A DNA stretch of 64,000 nucleotides from Streptomyces sp. 35G-GA-8 (GTDB lineage: Bacteria > Actinomycetota > Actinomycetes > Streptomycetales > Streptomycetaceae): positions 442,722-506,721 of the forward strand of contig NZ_JAMHJQ010000002.1 in assembly GCF_023534745.1 (NCBI RefSeq), read 5' to 3'. Of the stretch, positions 16,163-25,412 are shown one piece after another; positions within the stretch are counted from its first letter, which is position 1, and the number at the start of each line of letters is the position of its first letter. Below the pieces are notes generated by a model that made no database searches, was not told the DNA's origin, and worked only from the letters and a program-made list of their open reading frames with translations. The position numbers and the translations under genes are program-made.

Positions 16163-17884
16163 TCAGATCGGCACGATGTCCGGCGCACCGAGCCGCGCCG
16201 CGTCCGCCGTCTGGTCGTCCGGCTGCCGCTGCGACTCGCGCTCCGCCTCCACCCTCTTCTCGTAGTGCTCGACCTCCCGCTCGATCCGGTCCTTGTCCCA
16301 GCCGAGCACCGGCGCCATCAGCTCCGCGCACTCCCGCGCGCTGCGGGTGCCGCGGTCGAACGTCTCGATCGAGATCCGGGTCCGCCGCGTCAGTACGTCG
16401 TCGAGATGACGCGCCCCTTCGTGGGAGGCCGCGTAGACGATCTCGGCGCGCAGATAGTCGTCGGCGGCGGCCAGCGGCTCACCGAGACCCGGGTCCGCCG
16501 CGATCAGTTCGAGCAGTTCCTCGACGAGCGTCCCGTACCGGTTCAGCAGATGCTCCACGCGGGCGACATGGATCCCGGTCCGCGCGGCCATCCTCGCCCG
16601 CGCGTTCCACAGCGCGTGATACCCCTCGGCACCGAGCAGCGGCACATCCTCGGTGACGCACTCCGCCACCCGCTGGTCGAGGCCGTGCACCGCCTCGTCC
16701 ACCGCGTCCTTGGCCATCACCCGGTACGTCGTGTACTTGCCACCGGCGACGACCACCATGCCGGGCACCGGATGCGCGACGGTGTGCTCGCGCGACAGCT
16801 TGCTGGTGGCGTCGGACTCCCCGGCGAGCAGCGGACGCAGTCCCGCGTACACCCCCTGTACGTCGTCCCTGGTCAGCGGCGTGTGCAGCACCGAATTCAC
16901 ATGTTCGAGCAGATAGTCGATATCTGCGCTGGAGGCCGCCGGATGGGCCTTGTCCAGATCCCAGTCGGTGTCGGTGGTGCCCACGATCCAGTGCCGGCCC
17001 CAGGGGATGACGAACAGCACCGATTTCTCGGTCCGCAGGATCAGCCCCGTCGTCGAGTGGATCCGGTCCTTGGGCACGACCAGATGGATGCCCTTGGAGG
17101 CCCGGACATGGAACTGCCCGCGCTCGGCGATCAGCGCCTGGGTGTCGTCCGTCCAGACCCCGGTGGCGTTGACGACCTGCTTGGCCCGGATCTCGTACTC
17201 CCCAGCCCCTTCCCGCCCTGAGCTCTCCACGTCCCTCACACGAGCCCCGACCACCCGCTCGCCCTCGCGCAGAAAGCCGATGACCCGCGCCCGGCTGGCG
17301 ACATGCGCGCCATAGGTCGCCGCCGTACGCACCAGCGTCGCCACATAGCGCGCGTCGTCCATCTGCGCGTCGTAGTACTGCAACGCCCCCACCAGCGCGT
17401 CCTTCTTGAGGCAGGGCGCCACCCGCAGCGCGTGGCGCCGGGAGAGATGGCGGTGGACGGGCAGCCCGCGGCCGTGTCCTGACGAGACGGACATCGCGTC
17501 GTACAGCGCGACGCCCGAGCCCGCGTAGAGCCGCTCCCAGCCCTTGTGCCGCAACGGGTAGAGGAAGGGCACCGGCTTCACCAGATGGGGCGCCAGCTTC
17601 TCCAGCAGCAGCCCGCGTTCCTTGAGCGCCTCACGGACGAGCGCGAAGTCCAGCATCTCCAGATAGCGCAGCCCGCCATGGATCAGCTTGCTCGACCTGC
17701 TGGAGGTGCCGGACGCCCAGTCGCGCGCCTCGACGAGGCCGGTCGCCAGCCCTCGGGTCACGGCATCGAGGGCGGTCCCCGCTCCGACCACACCCGCGCC
17801 CACGACCAGCACGTCCAGTTCACGCTCGGCCATCGCCGCGAGCGCCTGGCCGCGCTCCGCAGGTCCCAGTGTCGCTGTTCTCAC
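16163..17884 (-). CDS. glpD: Glycerol-3-phosphate dehydrogenase, aerobic (FAD)
   Basis: The 573-residue protein is a GlpD-type FAD enzyme oxidising glycerol-3-phosphate to dihydroxyacetone phosphate and passing electrons to the quinone pool at the membrane. It has the FAD motif VVGAGVVGAG (about residues 27-36), TSSRSSKLIHGGLRYLE, and WTDDTQAL in the middle domain. It also has the GTTDTDWD and AGLRPLL segments and the C-terminal alpha-helical domain with basic/acidic tail. GTG 17884 has GGAGG 5 nt upstream. No glpK or glpF is adjacent; Streptomyces usually carry a second glpD elsewhere, so this is likely the stand-alone paralogue. Confidence 0.93.
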   Translation of the reverse strand: MRTATLGPAERGQALAAMAERELDVLVVGAGVVGAGTALDAVTRGLATGLVEARDWASGTSSRSSKLIHGGLRYLEMLDFALVREALKERGLLLEKLAPHLVKPVPFLYPLRHKGWERLYAGSGVALYDAMSVSSGHGRGLPVHRHLSRRHALRVAPCLKKDALVGALQYYDAQMDDARYVATLVRTAATYGAHVASRARVIGFLREGERVVGARVRDVESSGREGAGEYEIRAKQVVNATGVWTDDTQALIAERGQFHVRASKGIHLVVPKDRIHSTTGLILRTEKSVLFVIPWGRHWIVGTTDTDWDLDKAHPAASSADIDYLLEHVNSVLHTPLTRDDVQGVYAGLRPLLAGESDATSKLSREHTVAHPVPGMVVVAGGKYTTYRVMAKDAVDEAVHGLDQRVAECVTEDVPLLGAEGYHALWNARARMAARTGIHVARVEHLLNRYGTLVEELLELIAADPGLGEPLAAADDYLRAEIVYAASHEGARHLDDVLTRRTRISIETFDRGTRSARECAELMAPVLGWDKDRIEREVEHYEKRVEAERESQRQPDDQTADAARLGAPDIVPI

Positions 17885-17962
17885 CGCTGCCTCCCGTCGT
17901 CCCCCGTGTGGTCGGGCTCACACCATCGATTCTGTCCGCACTCCACGACTTCAGCCACTGCC

Positions 17963-18099
17963 TGTGGATAACACCGGTCACACAGCTGTCGACGAATAGC
18001 GCCGTCCCTCTCGCGAAACGGACTTCCCCGGCCGCGTAATGCCGCATAACGGTCATATTTACGCCTAGTCTGACATTGCGCATGCCCATTCTGTCCACA
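17963..18099. promoter_or_regulatory. DnaA-box-like sequences between glpD and the sugar dehydrogenase
   Basis: TGTGGATAA at 17963-17971 is the exact reverse complement of the DnaA box TTATCCACA. CTGTCCACA at 18091-18099 is one base from the streptomycete-preferred TTGTCCACA. Two boxes in a divergent promoter region could be regulatory, or could be chance. Confidence 0.3.
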
Positions 18100-18148
18100 G
18101 GGTTTGCGCTCTCTGTCCACTCCGGCTAAGGGAAGGGCGGTCATCGCC

Positions 18149-19411
18149 GTGCCCGCAGATCTCGCCGTCATCGGACTCGGCCATCTCGGCCTGCCCCTCG
18201 CCCACGCCGCCGTGGCCGCCGGTATCGAGACCATCGGCTTCGACACCGACCCGCGGCCCGTCGCCGAGCTGGCCGCCGGCCACTCCCCGGTCGACGGCCC
18301 GCTCACCGCCTCCGACGTACGCCGGATGCTCTCGGGGGGCTTCCGGCCGACCACCAACCCCACCGATCTCGGCCGGGTCCGTACGGCCGTCATCTGCGCG
18401 CCCACCCCGCTCGGCGCCGACCGCACCCCCGACCTGACCGCGATCGGCGACGCGGCCCGCGCGCTGGCCGCCCGGCTGCGCCCGCACACCACCGTGCTGC
18501 TGGAGTCACCCGCCGCGCCCGGCACCACCGAGGGATTCCTCCGCACCATCCTGGAGGAGGGCTCAGGACTGCGCGCCGGACGCGACTTCCATCTCGCCTA
18601 CTCCCCCGGCCGGCTCGACCCCGGCAACCGCACGCACGGCTTCGCCAACACCCCCAAGGTGATCGGTGGCCTCACCCCCGCCTGCACCGAGTCGGCGGCG
18701 GCCTTCTACAGCCGCCTCACCGACAAGGTCGTCCGGGCGCGCGGACCGCGCGAGGCCGAGACGGTCAAGCTTCTCGAAACCAACTTCCGGCACGTCAACA
18801 TCGCCCTGGTCAACGAGATGGCCGTGCTCTGCCATGACCTCGGCGTCGACCTCTGGGACGTCATCCGCTGCGCCGAGACCAAGCCCTTCGGCTTCCAGGC
18901 CTTCCGGCCGGGCCCCGGCGTCGGCGGCCATGGCGCGCCGATGGATCCCAGCTATCTGCCGCACGCCGGCCGCACGCCGGGCCATCCGCTGCGGATGGTC
19001 GGCCTCGCCCAGGAGATCAACTCCCGGATGCCGCAGTACGTCATCCAGCGCAGCGCCACCCTCCTCAACGAGCACGGCAAGTCCGCGCGCGGCGCCCGCG
19101 TACTGCTCCTCGGCGTCACCTACAAGCCCGACCTCGCCGACCAGGAGAACTCACCGGCCACCGAGATCGCCTGCCGGCTGATGGATCTGGGCGCCACCGT
19201 CAGCTACCACGATCCCTACGTCCCGGACTGGCGCGTACGCGAACTCCCCGTCCCACGCGCGGACTCGCTCTACGAGGCCGCCGCCAACGCGGATCTGACG
19301 GTGCTGCTCCAGCACCACCGCACGTACGACCTCCAAGGTCTGGCGGTCAAGGCGCAGTTGCTGCTGGACACCAGGGGCGCGAGCCCGGCGGGCGCCGCGT
19401 ACCGCCTCTGA
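18149..19411 (+). CDS. UDP-glucose/GDP-mannose dehydrogenase family protein lacking the catalytic Cys
   Basis: The 420-residue protein has all three domains of nucleotide-sugar dehydrogenases: N-terminal NAD-binding GLGHLGLP (9-16), central domain with Lys207 in ETVKLLETNFRHVNIALVNE, and C-terminal UDP-binding domain (LLGVTYKPD, YHDPYV). The active-site motif normally written VGGHCIPVDP reads VGGHGAPMDP: the essential Cys is Gly262. The SPERxDPGN Glu is also replaced (SPGRLDPGN). The retained Lys, Asn and Asp argue against recent decay. It may be a non-catalytic homologue or catalyse only a single oxidation. GTG 18149 is taken as start because the fold begins there. It is divergent from glpD. 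Confidence 0.82.
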   Translation: MPADLAVIGLGHLGLPLAHAAVAAGIETIGFDTDPRPVAELAAGHSPVDGPLTASDVRRMLSGGFRPTTNPTDLGRVRTAVICAPTPLGADRTPDLTAIGDAARALAARLRPHTTVLLESPAAPGTTEGFLRTILEEGSGLRAGRDFHLAYSPGRLDPGNRTHGFANTPKVIGGLTPACTESAAAFYSRLTDKVVRARGPREAETVKLLETNFRHVNIALVNEMAVLCHDLGVDLWDVIRCAETKPFGFQAFRPGPGVGGHGAPMDPSYLPHAGRTPGHPLRMVGLAQEINSRMPQYVIQRSATLLNEHGKSARGARVLLLGVTYKPDLADQENSPATEIACRLMDLGATVSYHDPYVPDWRVRELPVPRADSLYEAAANADLTVLLQHHRTYDLQGLAVKAQLLLDTRGASPAGAAYRL

Positions 19412-19524
19412 AACCGGGCGTACCACGCTGAAACCGGTACGGGACTGTCCGAGCCGACTGCTACTGTCCAGGGCCATCGAGCGCAGATCATGCGCACGAC
19501 ATTTTCCCTGGGGGGATTCTCAGC

Positions 19525-20019
19525 ATGAGCCAGTCCGTTCCACCACCCGGCAACCCGTTCGCGGGCGGCGCCGTTCCGCCCGGCCCGTACACCCCGCCCC
19601 CACCGCCCGCGCCCGCGCGCGACAATCTCGCGCTCGGTCTGGTGGCGGCCCTGGTCGCCGCGCTCGTCGCCGGCGGGGTCTACGGCGGGATCGCCGGGGG
19701 CCTTGAGCGCGAGATCGGCTTCGCCGCCATCGGCGTCGGCTTCCTCGTCGGGTTCGCCGCCGGCAAGGTCGGCGGGCCCAACCCCGTACTGCCGGTCGTC
19801 GGCGCCGTGCTGTCCCTGGGCGCGGTCTACCTGGGCCAGCTCCTCGGCATCGCGATCATCGTCGCCAAGGAACTGAACGTGTCCACGACGGACGTCTTCC
19901 TCGACAACTTCGGTCTGCTGACCGAGGCGTGGAACGAGAGCAAGGACATCATGACGTTCCTGTTCTTCGCGCTCGCCGCCTTCGCGGCCTTCTCCGGAGC
20001 GAAGAAGGCCGCCGAATAA
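19525..20019 (+). CDS. Conserved membrane protein, four predicted helices
   Basis: This 164-residue protein of unknown function starts with a Pro/Gly-rich cytoplasmic tail of about 33 residues. Hydrophobic segments follow at about 36-60 (LALGLVAALVAALVAGG), 64-82, 87-113 and 143-160. Similar small proteins with a proline-rich N-terminus are common in Streptomyces, but I do not recognise a function. ATG 19525 follows GGGGGGA, a reasonable SD. A strong hairpin 20 nt after the stop ends the transcript. The gene is 113 nt downstream of the sugar dehydrogenase on the same strand. Confidence 0.8.
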   Translation: MSQSVPPPGNPFAGGAVPPGPYTPPPPPAPARDNLALGLVAALVAALVAGGVYGGIAGGLEREIGFAAIGVGFLVGFAAGKVGGPNPVLPVVGAVLSLGAVYLGQLLGIAIIVAKELNVSTTDVFLDNFGLLTEAWNESKDIMTFLFFALAAFAAFSGAKKAAE

Positions 20020-20038
20020 GGCGGCCCTTCACACAGCC

Positions 20039-20075
20039 GAATGCCCCGGGCCGCGCGACGCGGCCCGGGGCATTC
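20039..20075. terminator. Bidirectional terminator
   Basis: A perfect 17-bp stem with a 3-nt loop (arms 20039-20055 and 20059-20075) lies between the convergent membrane protein gene and guaB3. Confidence 0.88.
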
Positions 20076-20124
20076 CGCCTCAGAAGTCCTCACGAGTCCT
20101 CAGGAGTCATGAGCCCGACGCTCC

Positions 20125-21249
20125 TCAGCGGCGGTGCTGCGAGTCCGCCACCGTCACCTCGACGCGCTGGAACTCCTTGAGCTCGCTGTAGCCCGTCGTC
20201 GCCATGGCCCGCCTCAGCGCGCCGAAGAAGTTCATCGACCCGTCCGGGATGTGCGAGGGGCCGGTAAGGACCTCCTCCGTCGTCCCGACGATGCCCAGAT
20301 CCACCAGCTTGCCGCGCGGCACGTCCTCGTGGACCGCCTCCATGCCCCAGTGGCGCCCCTTGCCCGGCGCGTCCGTGGCCCGCGCCAGCGGCGAGCCGAT
20401 CATCACCGAGTCCGCTCCGCACGCGATCGCCTTGGGCAGATCACCCGACCAGCCGACCCCGCCGTCCGCGATGACATGCACATACCGGCCACCGGACTCG
20501 TCCATGTAGTCCCGGCGGGCCGCCGCGACATCCGCGACGGCGGTCGCCATCGGGACCTGGATGCCCAGCACATTGCGGGTGGTGTGCGCGGCGCCGCCGC
20601 CGAAGCCGACCAGCACGCCCGCCGCGCCCGTACGCATCAGATGCAGGGCCGCGGTGTACGTGGCGCAGCCGCCGACGATGACCGGCACATCCAGCTCGTA
20701 GATGAACTGCTTCAGGTTCAGCGGCTCCGCGGCCCCCGAGACATGCTCGGCGGAGACGGTCGTCCCGCGGATGACGAAGATGTCGACCCCGGCGTCCACC
20801 ACGGCCTTGGAGAACTGCGCGGTGCGCTGCGGCGAGAGCGCGGCGGCCGTGACCACGCCCGATTCCCGCACCTCCTTGATGCGCTGCCCGATCAGCTCTT
20901 CCTTGATCGGCTCGGCGTAGATCTCCTGGAGCCTGCGGTTGGCGGTGGCCTCCTCAAGACCGGCGATCTCGTCGAGCAGCGGCTCCGGGTCCTCGTAGCG
21001 GGTCCACAGGCCCTCCAGGTTGAGCACCCCCAGACCGCCCATCTCACCGATCCGGATCGCGGTCCGCGGGGAGACGACGGAGTCCATGGGAGCGGCCAGG
21101 AAGGGCAGCTCGAACCGATAGGCGTCGATCTGCCAGGCGATCGAGACCTCCTTCGGGTCCCGGGTGCGCCGGCTGGGGACGACGGCGATGTCGTCGAAGG
21201 CGTACGCCCTGCGGCCGCGCTTGCCGCGCCCAATCTCGATCTCAGTCAC
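20125..21249 (-). CDS. guaB3: GuaB3 family IMP dehydrogenase-related protein
   Basis: The 374-residue TIM-barrel protein belongs to the IMPDH/GMP reductase superfamily, GuaB3 subgroup. It lacks the CBS pair of true IMPDH. The barrel landmarks are FLAAPMDSVVSP, VIVGGCATY and the phosphate loop VIADGGVGWSGDLPKAIACG. The catalytic loop, GSICTTR in the adjacent guaB product, reads GGGAAHTTRNVLG here, so the thioimidate-forming Cys is absent. The activity of actinobacterial GuaB3 is uncertain to me. It is transcribed after guaB on the same strand, but a strong hairpin (21300-21340) separates them. The start is a GTG at 21249. Confidence 0.9.
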   Translation of the reverse strand: MTEIEIGRGKRGRRAYAFDDIAVVPSRRTRDPKEVSIAWQIDAYRFELPFLAAPMDSVVSPRTAIRIGEMGGLGVLNLEGLWTRYEDPEPLLDEIAGLEEATANRRLQEIYAEPIKEELIGQRIKEVRESGVVTAAALSPQRTAQFSKAVVDAGVDIFVIRGTTVSAEHVSGAAEPLNLKQFIYELDVPVIVGGCATYTAALHLMRTGAAGVLVGFGGGAAHTTRNVLGIQVPMATAVADVAAARRDYMDESGGRYVHVIADGGVGWSGDLPKAIACGADSVMIGSPLARATDAPGKGRHWGMEAVHEDVPRGKLVDLGIVGTTEEVLTGPSHIPDGSMNFFGALRRAMATTGYSELKEFQRVEVTVADSQHRR

Positions 21250-21299
21250 GATGTGTGGCCTTTCCCTCTACGTCTGCCCGTCCAGTATCCCCGACGCGC

Positions 21300-21340
21300 C
21301 CGTGAGGGGCGGTCCCGGAAACCGGGGCCGCCCCTCACGG
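21300..21340 (-). terminator. Terminator between guaB and guaB3
   Basis: CCGTGAGGGGCGG (21300-21312) pairs perfectly with 21328-21340. An inner CCCGG/CCGGG extension and an AAA loop complete the structure. It lies 24 nt downstream of the guaB stop, so guaB3 is probably expressed from read-through or its own promoter. Confidence 0.8.
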
Positions 21341-21363
21341 AAACATGTGCTTATCTCACGGTC

Positions 21364-22908
<1,545 letters not shown>

Positions 22909-22960
22909 CTAACGGGCTTCGCGGGCCACTCATTCCACGATCGAGATCACCGATCGGCTT

Positions 22961-22974
22961 CGTATGTTCATACG
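22961..22974. promoter_or_regulatory. 14-bp palindrome upstream of guaB
   Basis: CGTATG-TT-CATACG is a perfect 6-bp inverted repeat about 95-108 nt before the guaB start. It stands out as AT-richer than its surroundings. It is a candidate regulator-binding site; no regulator can be named. Confidence 0.35.
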
Positions 22975-23078
22975 TTCGCGGGCCTTCGAACGCCGCTCGC
23001 GGTGACCGCCGGGCGGGCGGACGCCGGTACGACCGCCGGTACGACCGTCCGTTCAGGAGCCCGGACGACCGCCCCGGT

Positions 23079-23744
23079 TCACTGCTCGGCCAGGGCCCGC
23101 AGCCTGCTGAGCGCGCGGTGCTGGGCGACCCGTACGGCGCCCGGCGACATCCCCAGCATCTGCCCGGTCTCCTCGGCGGTCAGCCCGACCGCGACCCGCA
23201 GCACCAGCAGCTCGCGCTGGTTCTCCGGCAGATTGGCGAGCAGTTTCTTGGCCCACTCCGCGTCACTGCTGAGCAGCGCGCGCTCCTCGGGGCCCAGGGA
23301 GTCGTCCGGCCGCTCGGGCATCTCGTCGGACGGCACAGCCGTGGATCCCGGGTGCCGCATGGCGGCGCGCTGGAGATCGGCGACCTTGTGCCCGGCGATG
23401 GCGAAGACGAACGCCTCGAAGGGCCGGCCGGTGTCGCGGTAGCGCGGCAGCGCCATGAGGACGGCGACACAGACTTCCTGTGCGAGGTCCTCCACGAAGT
23501 GCCGCGCGTCACCGGGCAGCCGGTTCAGTCGCGTACGGCAGTAACGCAGCGCGAGCGGATGGACCCGGGCCAGCAGATCGTGCGTGGCCTGTTCGTCGCC
23601 GTCGACGGCACGGTGAACGAGCGCACCAATCACCGTGGTCTCGTCATCGCGCATCGGTCCATGGTGCCTTGGCGGCTGCTGATCGGTGGCACCGCGTCCA
23701 TAGTTGTGCACCGAAGCGTTATGAGCGGGTGCGGCAGAACTCAT
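23079..23744 (-). CDS. shbA: ECF-family RNA polymerase sigma factor, ShbA type
   Basis: The 221-residue sigma factor has region 2 ([24 protein letters not shown], then [18 protein letters not shown]) and region 4 ([26 protein letters not shown], then [16 protein letters not shown]). An unusual linker lies between them. Location next to bldM and guaB identifies it as the orthologue of Streptomyces ShbA, reported to drive transcription of the principal sigma gene hrdB, and of mycobacterial SigD. No anti-sigma gene is adjacent. Start choice is uncertain: ATG 23744 has GGAG about 10 nt upstream, while ATG 23654 (MRDDETT) would remove a low-complexity N-terminus. It lies 173 nt downstream of bldM on the same strand. 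Confidence 0.88.
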   Translation of the reverse strand: MSSAAPAHNASVHNYGRGATDQQPPRHHGPMRDDETTVIGALVHRAVDGDEQATHDLLARVHPLALRYCRTRLNRLPGDARHFVEDLAQEVCVAVLMALPRYRDTGRPFEAFVFAIAGHKVADLQRAAMRHPGSTAVPSDEMPERPDDSLGPEERALLSSDAEWAKKLLANLPENQRELLVLRVAVGLTAEETGQMLGMSPGAVRVAQHRALSRLRALAEQ

Positions 23745-23917
23745 TTCCTGCGCTCTCCCCTCGCGCTCGTCCGACTCGTCCCCGAGGAACTCCACAACTC
23801 AAGGATGCGGCATCGCGCGGGAAACGAGTGTGTACGAGCGTACGTTGCCCCGCCCGCCGGGGGTCCACCGCGAGGGACACGGCGGAATCAGCGGCGGGCG
23901 GGGACGGCTACGGCGTG

Positions 23918-24529
23918 TCAGCGGACGAGGCCCCAGCGGAAGCCGAGCGCCACCGCGTGCGCGCGGTCCGAGGCGCCGAGCTTCTTGAAGAGCCGCCGGG
24001 CGTGTGTCTTGACCGTGTCCTCGGAGAGGAACAGCTCACGGCCGATCTCCGCGTTCGACCGGCCATGGCTCATGCCTTCGAGCACCTGGATCTCGCGCGC
24101 GGTGAGCGTGGGCGCCGCGCCCATCTCGGCCGAGCGGAGCCGGCGCGGCGCGAGCCGCCAGGTCGGATCGGCGAGCGCCTGTGTGACGGTCGCGCGCAGT
24201 TCGGCACGCGAGGCGTCCTTGTGGAGATAGCCGCGGGCACCGGCGGCGACCGCGAGCGCGACACCGTCCAGGTCCTCGGCGACGGTCAGCATGATGATCC
24301 GGGCGCCGGGGTCCGCCGAGAGCAGCCGGCGGACTGTCTCGACACCGCCCAGCCCCGGCATGCGTACATCCATCAGAATCAGGTCGGACCGGTCGGCACC
24401 CCAGCGGCGGAGGACTTCCTCGCCGTTGGCCGCGGTCGTCACGCGCTCGACGCCGGGCACGGTCGCGACCGCGCGGCGAAGCGCCTCTCGGGCAAGCGGG
24501 GAGTCGTCGCAGACGAGGACGGATGTCAT
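23918..24529 (-). CDS. bldM: Developmental response regulator BldM
   Basis: The 203-residue NarL/FixJ-type protein has a receiver domain (VLVCDDS at 4-10, Asp54 in LILMDVRMPG) and a C-terminal LuxR-type HTH (LTAREIQVLEGMSHGRSNAEI, then DTVKTHARRLFKKLG). The sequence and position beside a ShbA-type sigma gene and whiD match BldM (WhiK) of Streptomyces, the regulator of aerial hypha formation and sporulation that acts as a homodimer or with WhiI. The Lys of the receiver is present (YLHKDAS), but the orphan gene has no kinase nearby. GGAGGA lies 7 nt before ATG 24529. Upstream at 24653-24680 is a promoter matching the sigma-BldN consensus. Confidence 0.97.
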   Translation of the reverse strand: MTSVLVCDDSPLAREALRRAVATVPGVERVTTAANGEEVLRRWGADRSDLILMDVRMPGLGGVETVRRLLSADPGARIIMLTVAEDLDGVALAVAAGARGYLHKDASRAELRATVTQALADPTWRLAPRRLRSAEMGAAPTLTAREIQVLEGMSHGRSNAEIGRELFLSEDTVKTHARRLFKKLGASDRAHAVALGFRWGLVR

Positions 24530-24652
24530 GACCGTCCTCCGCAGCTGATGCGCGTCACCTTGAGCCTCCAGGCTGGGTACATATCGTCACCTGTGCGATT
24601 GACGCCCTCGGACATGCGCCCGAGCGCTCATTCTCTCAACCGCCTCGCACAT

Positions 24653-24680
24653 TCAACGATGGTCACTCGAAAGAGTTACG
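24653..24680 (-). promoter_or_regulatory. Sigma-BldN-type promoter of bldM
   Basis: On the minus strand CGTAAC (24675-24680) and CGTTGA (24653-24658) are separated by exactly 16 nt. That is the arrangement I know for sigma-BldN promoters in Streptomyces, including one reported for bldM. The implied transcription start, near 24645, leaves a leader of about 115 nt before the bldM ATG. Confidence 0.8.
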
Positions 24681-24833
24681 GGTCGGACAGCCCTCTTCGA
24701 CACTCCCTGTGAGGGGTCGCACACGGAGGAGAGCGCCAGGGGTTGACCGGTACCCAATCGGAGGTATGCCCCATTTAGCGGCTTTTCTTCACTTTTACTG
24801 GTGTCTGTGGCTAGATTCGCAATGAGTCATATT

Positions 24834-24858
24834 TACATCTACTTACATAGTAGATGTA
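24834..24858. promoter_or_regulatory. Inverted repeat upstream of whiD
   Basis: TACATCTAC and GTAGATGTA form a perfect 9-bp inverted repeat with a 7-nt AT-rich centre, ending 95 nt before the whiD start. It lies in the AT-richest stretch of the window and is a strong candidate regulator-binding site. Confidence 0.5.
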
Positions 24859-24953
24859 CGGTCGTGAGCACCGGTGCGTGTACGCGCCGGGCTCGTACCC
24901 GGCGTCCAAGCGGCCCGTATCCGCCTCAGCACGGTTTCAAGGGGACATGAGCA

Positions 24954-25328
24954 ATGGCAGATTTCTCCCGCCTTCCCGGACCGAACGCAGACCTGTGGGA
25001 CTGGCAGCTCCTCGCGGCATGTCGGGGTGTCGACAGTTCGCTCTTCTTCCACCCCGAAGGGGAAAGAGGCGCGGCACGAAGCGCGCGTGAGAACTCGGCG
25101 AAAGAGGTGTGCATGAGGTGCCCCGTCCGCGCGGAGTGCGCGGCACACGCCCTGGCGGTGCGGGAGCCGTACGGCGTGTGGGGCGGACTGACCGAGGACG
25201 AACGCGAGGAGCTGATGGGGCGGGCGCGGACCCGGCTGATCACGGCGTCGACCTCGGGTCACGGCACCGGCACCGGCACCGGCACCGGTCACGGCCAGGG
25301 CCACCACGGGAGCCACGAGAACGGCTGA
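24954..25328 (+). CDS. whiD: WhiB-like Fe-S transcription factor WhiD
   Basis: The 124-residue WhiB-family protein has the four cluster-ligand cysteines at positions 23, 53, 56 and 62 (CRG, CMRCPVRAEC) and the GVWGG turn. Position beside bldM, as in Streptomyces, identifies WhiD, needed late in spore maturation; the mycobacterial counterpart is WhiB3. In this family a [4Fe-4S] cluster senses oxygen/NO and the protein binds region 4 of the housekeeping sigma factor. The C-terminus is a Gly/Thr/His-rich tail (GTGTGTGTGHGQGHHG) encoded by short tandem GGCACC repeats and is probably variable between strains. It is divergent from bldM across 424 nt with an inverted repeat at 24834-24858. Confidence 0.96.
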   Translation: MADFSRLPGPNADLWDWQLLAACRGVDSSLFFHPEGERGAARSARENSAKEVCMRCPVRAECAAHALAVREPYGVWGGLTEDEREELMGRARTRLITASTSGHGTGTGTGTGHGQGHHGSHENG

Positions 25329-25412
25329 CCGTCCGCCGCCGCATGAGCGAAGAAACGTTCCTCCAGGTAAGGCCACACCGCACATCCCGCACCACCCCCC
25401 TGCGGCGCCCTC

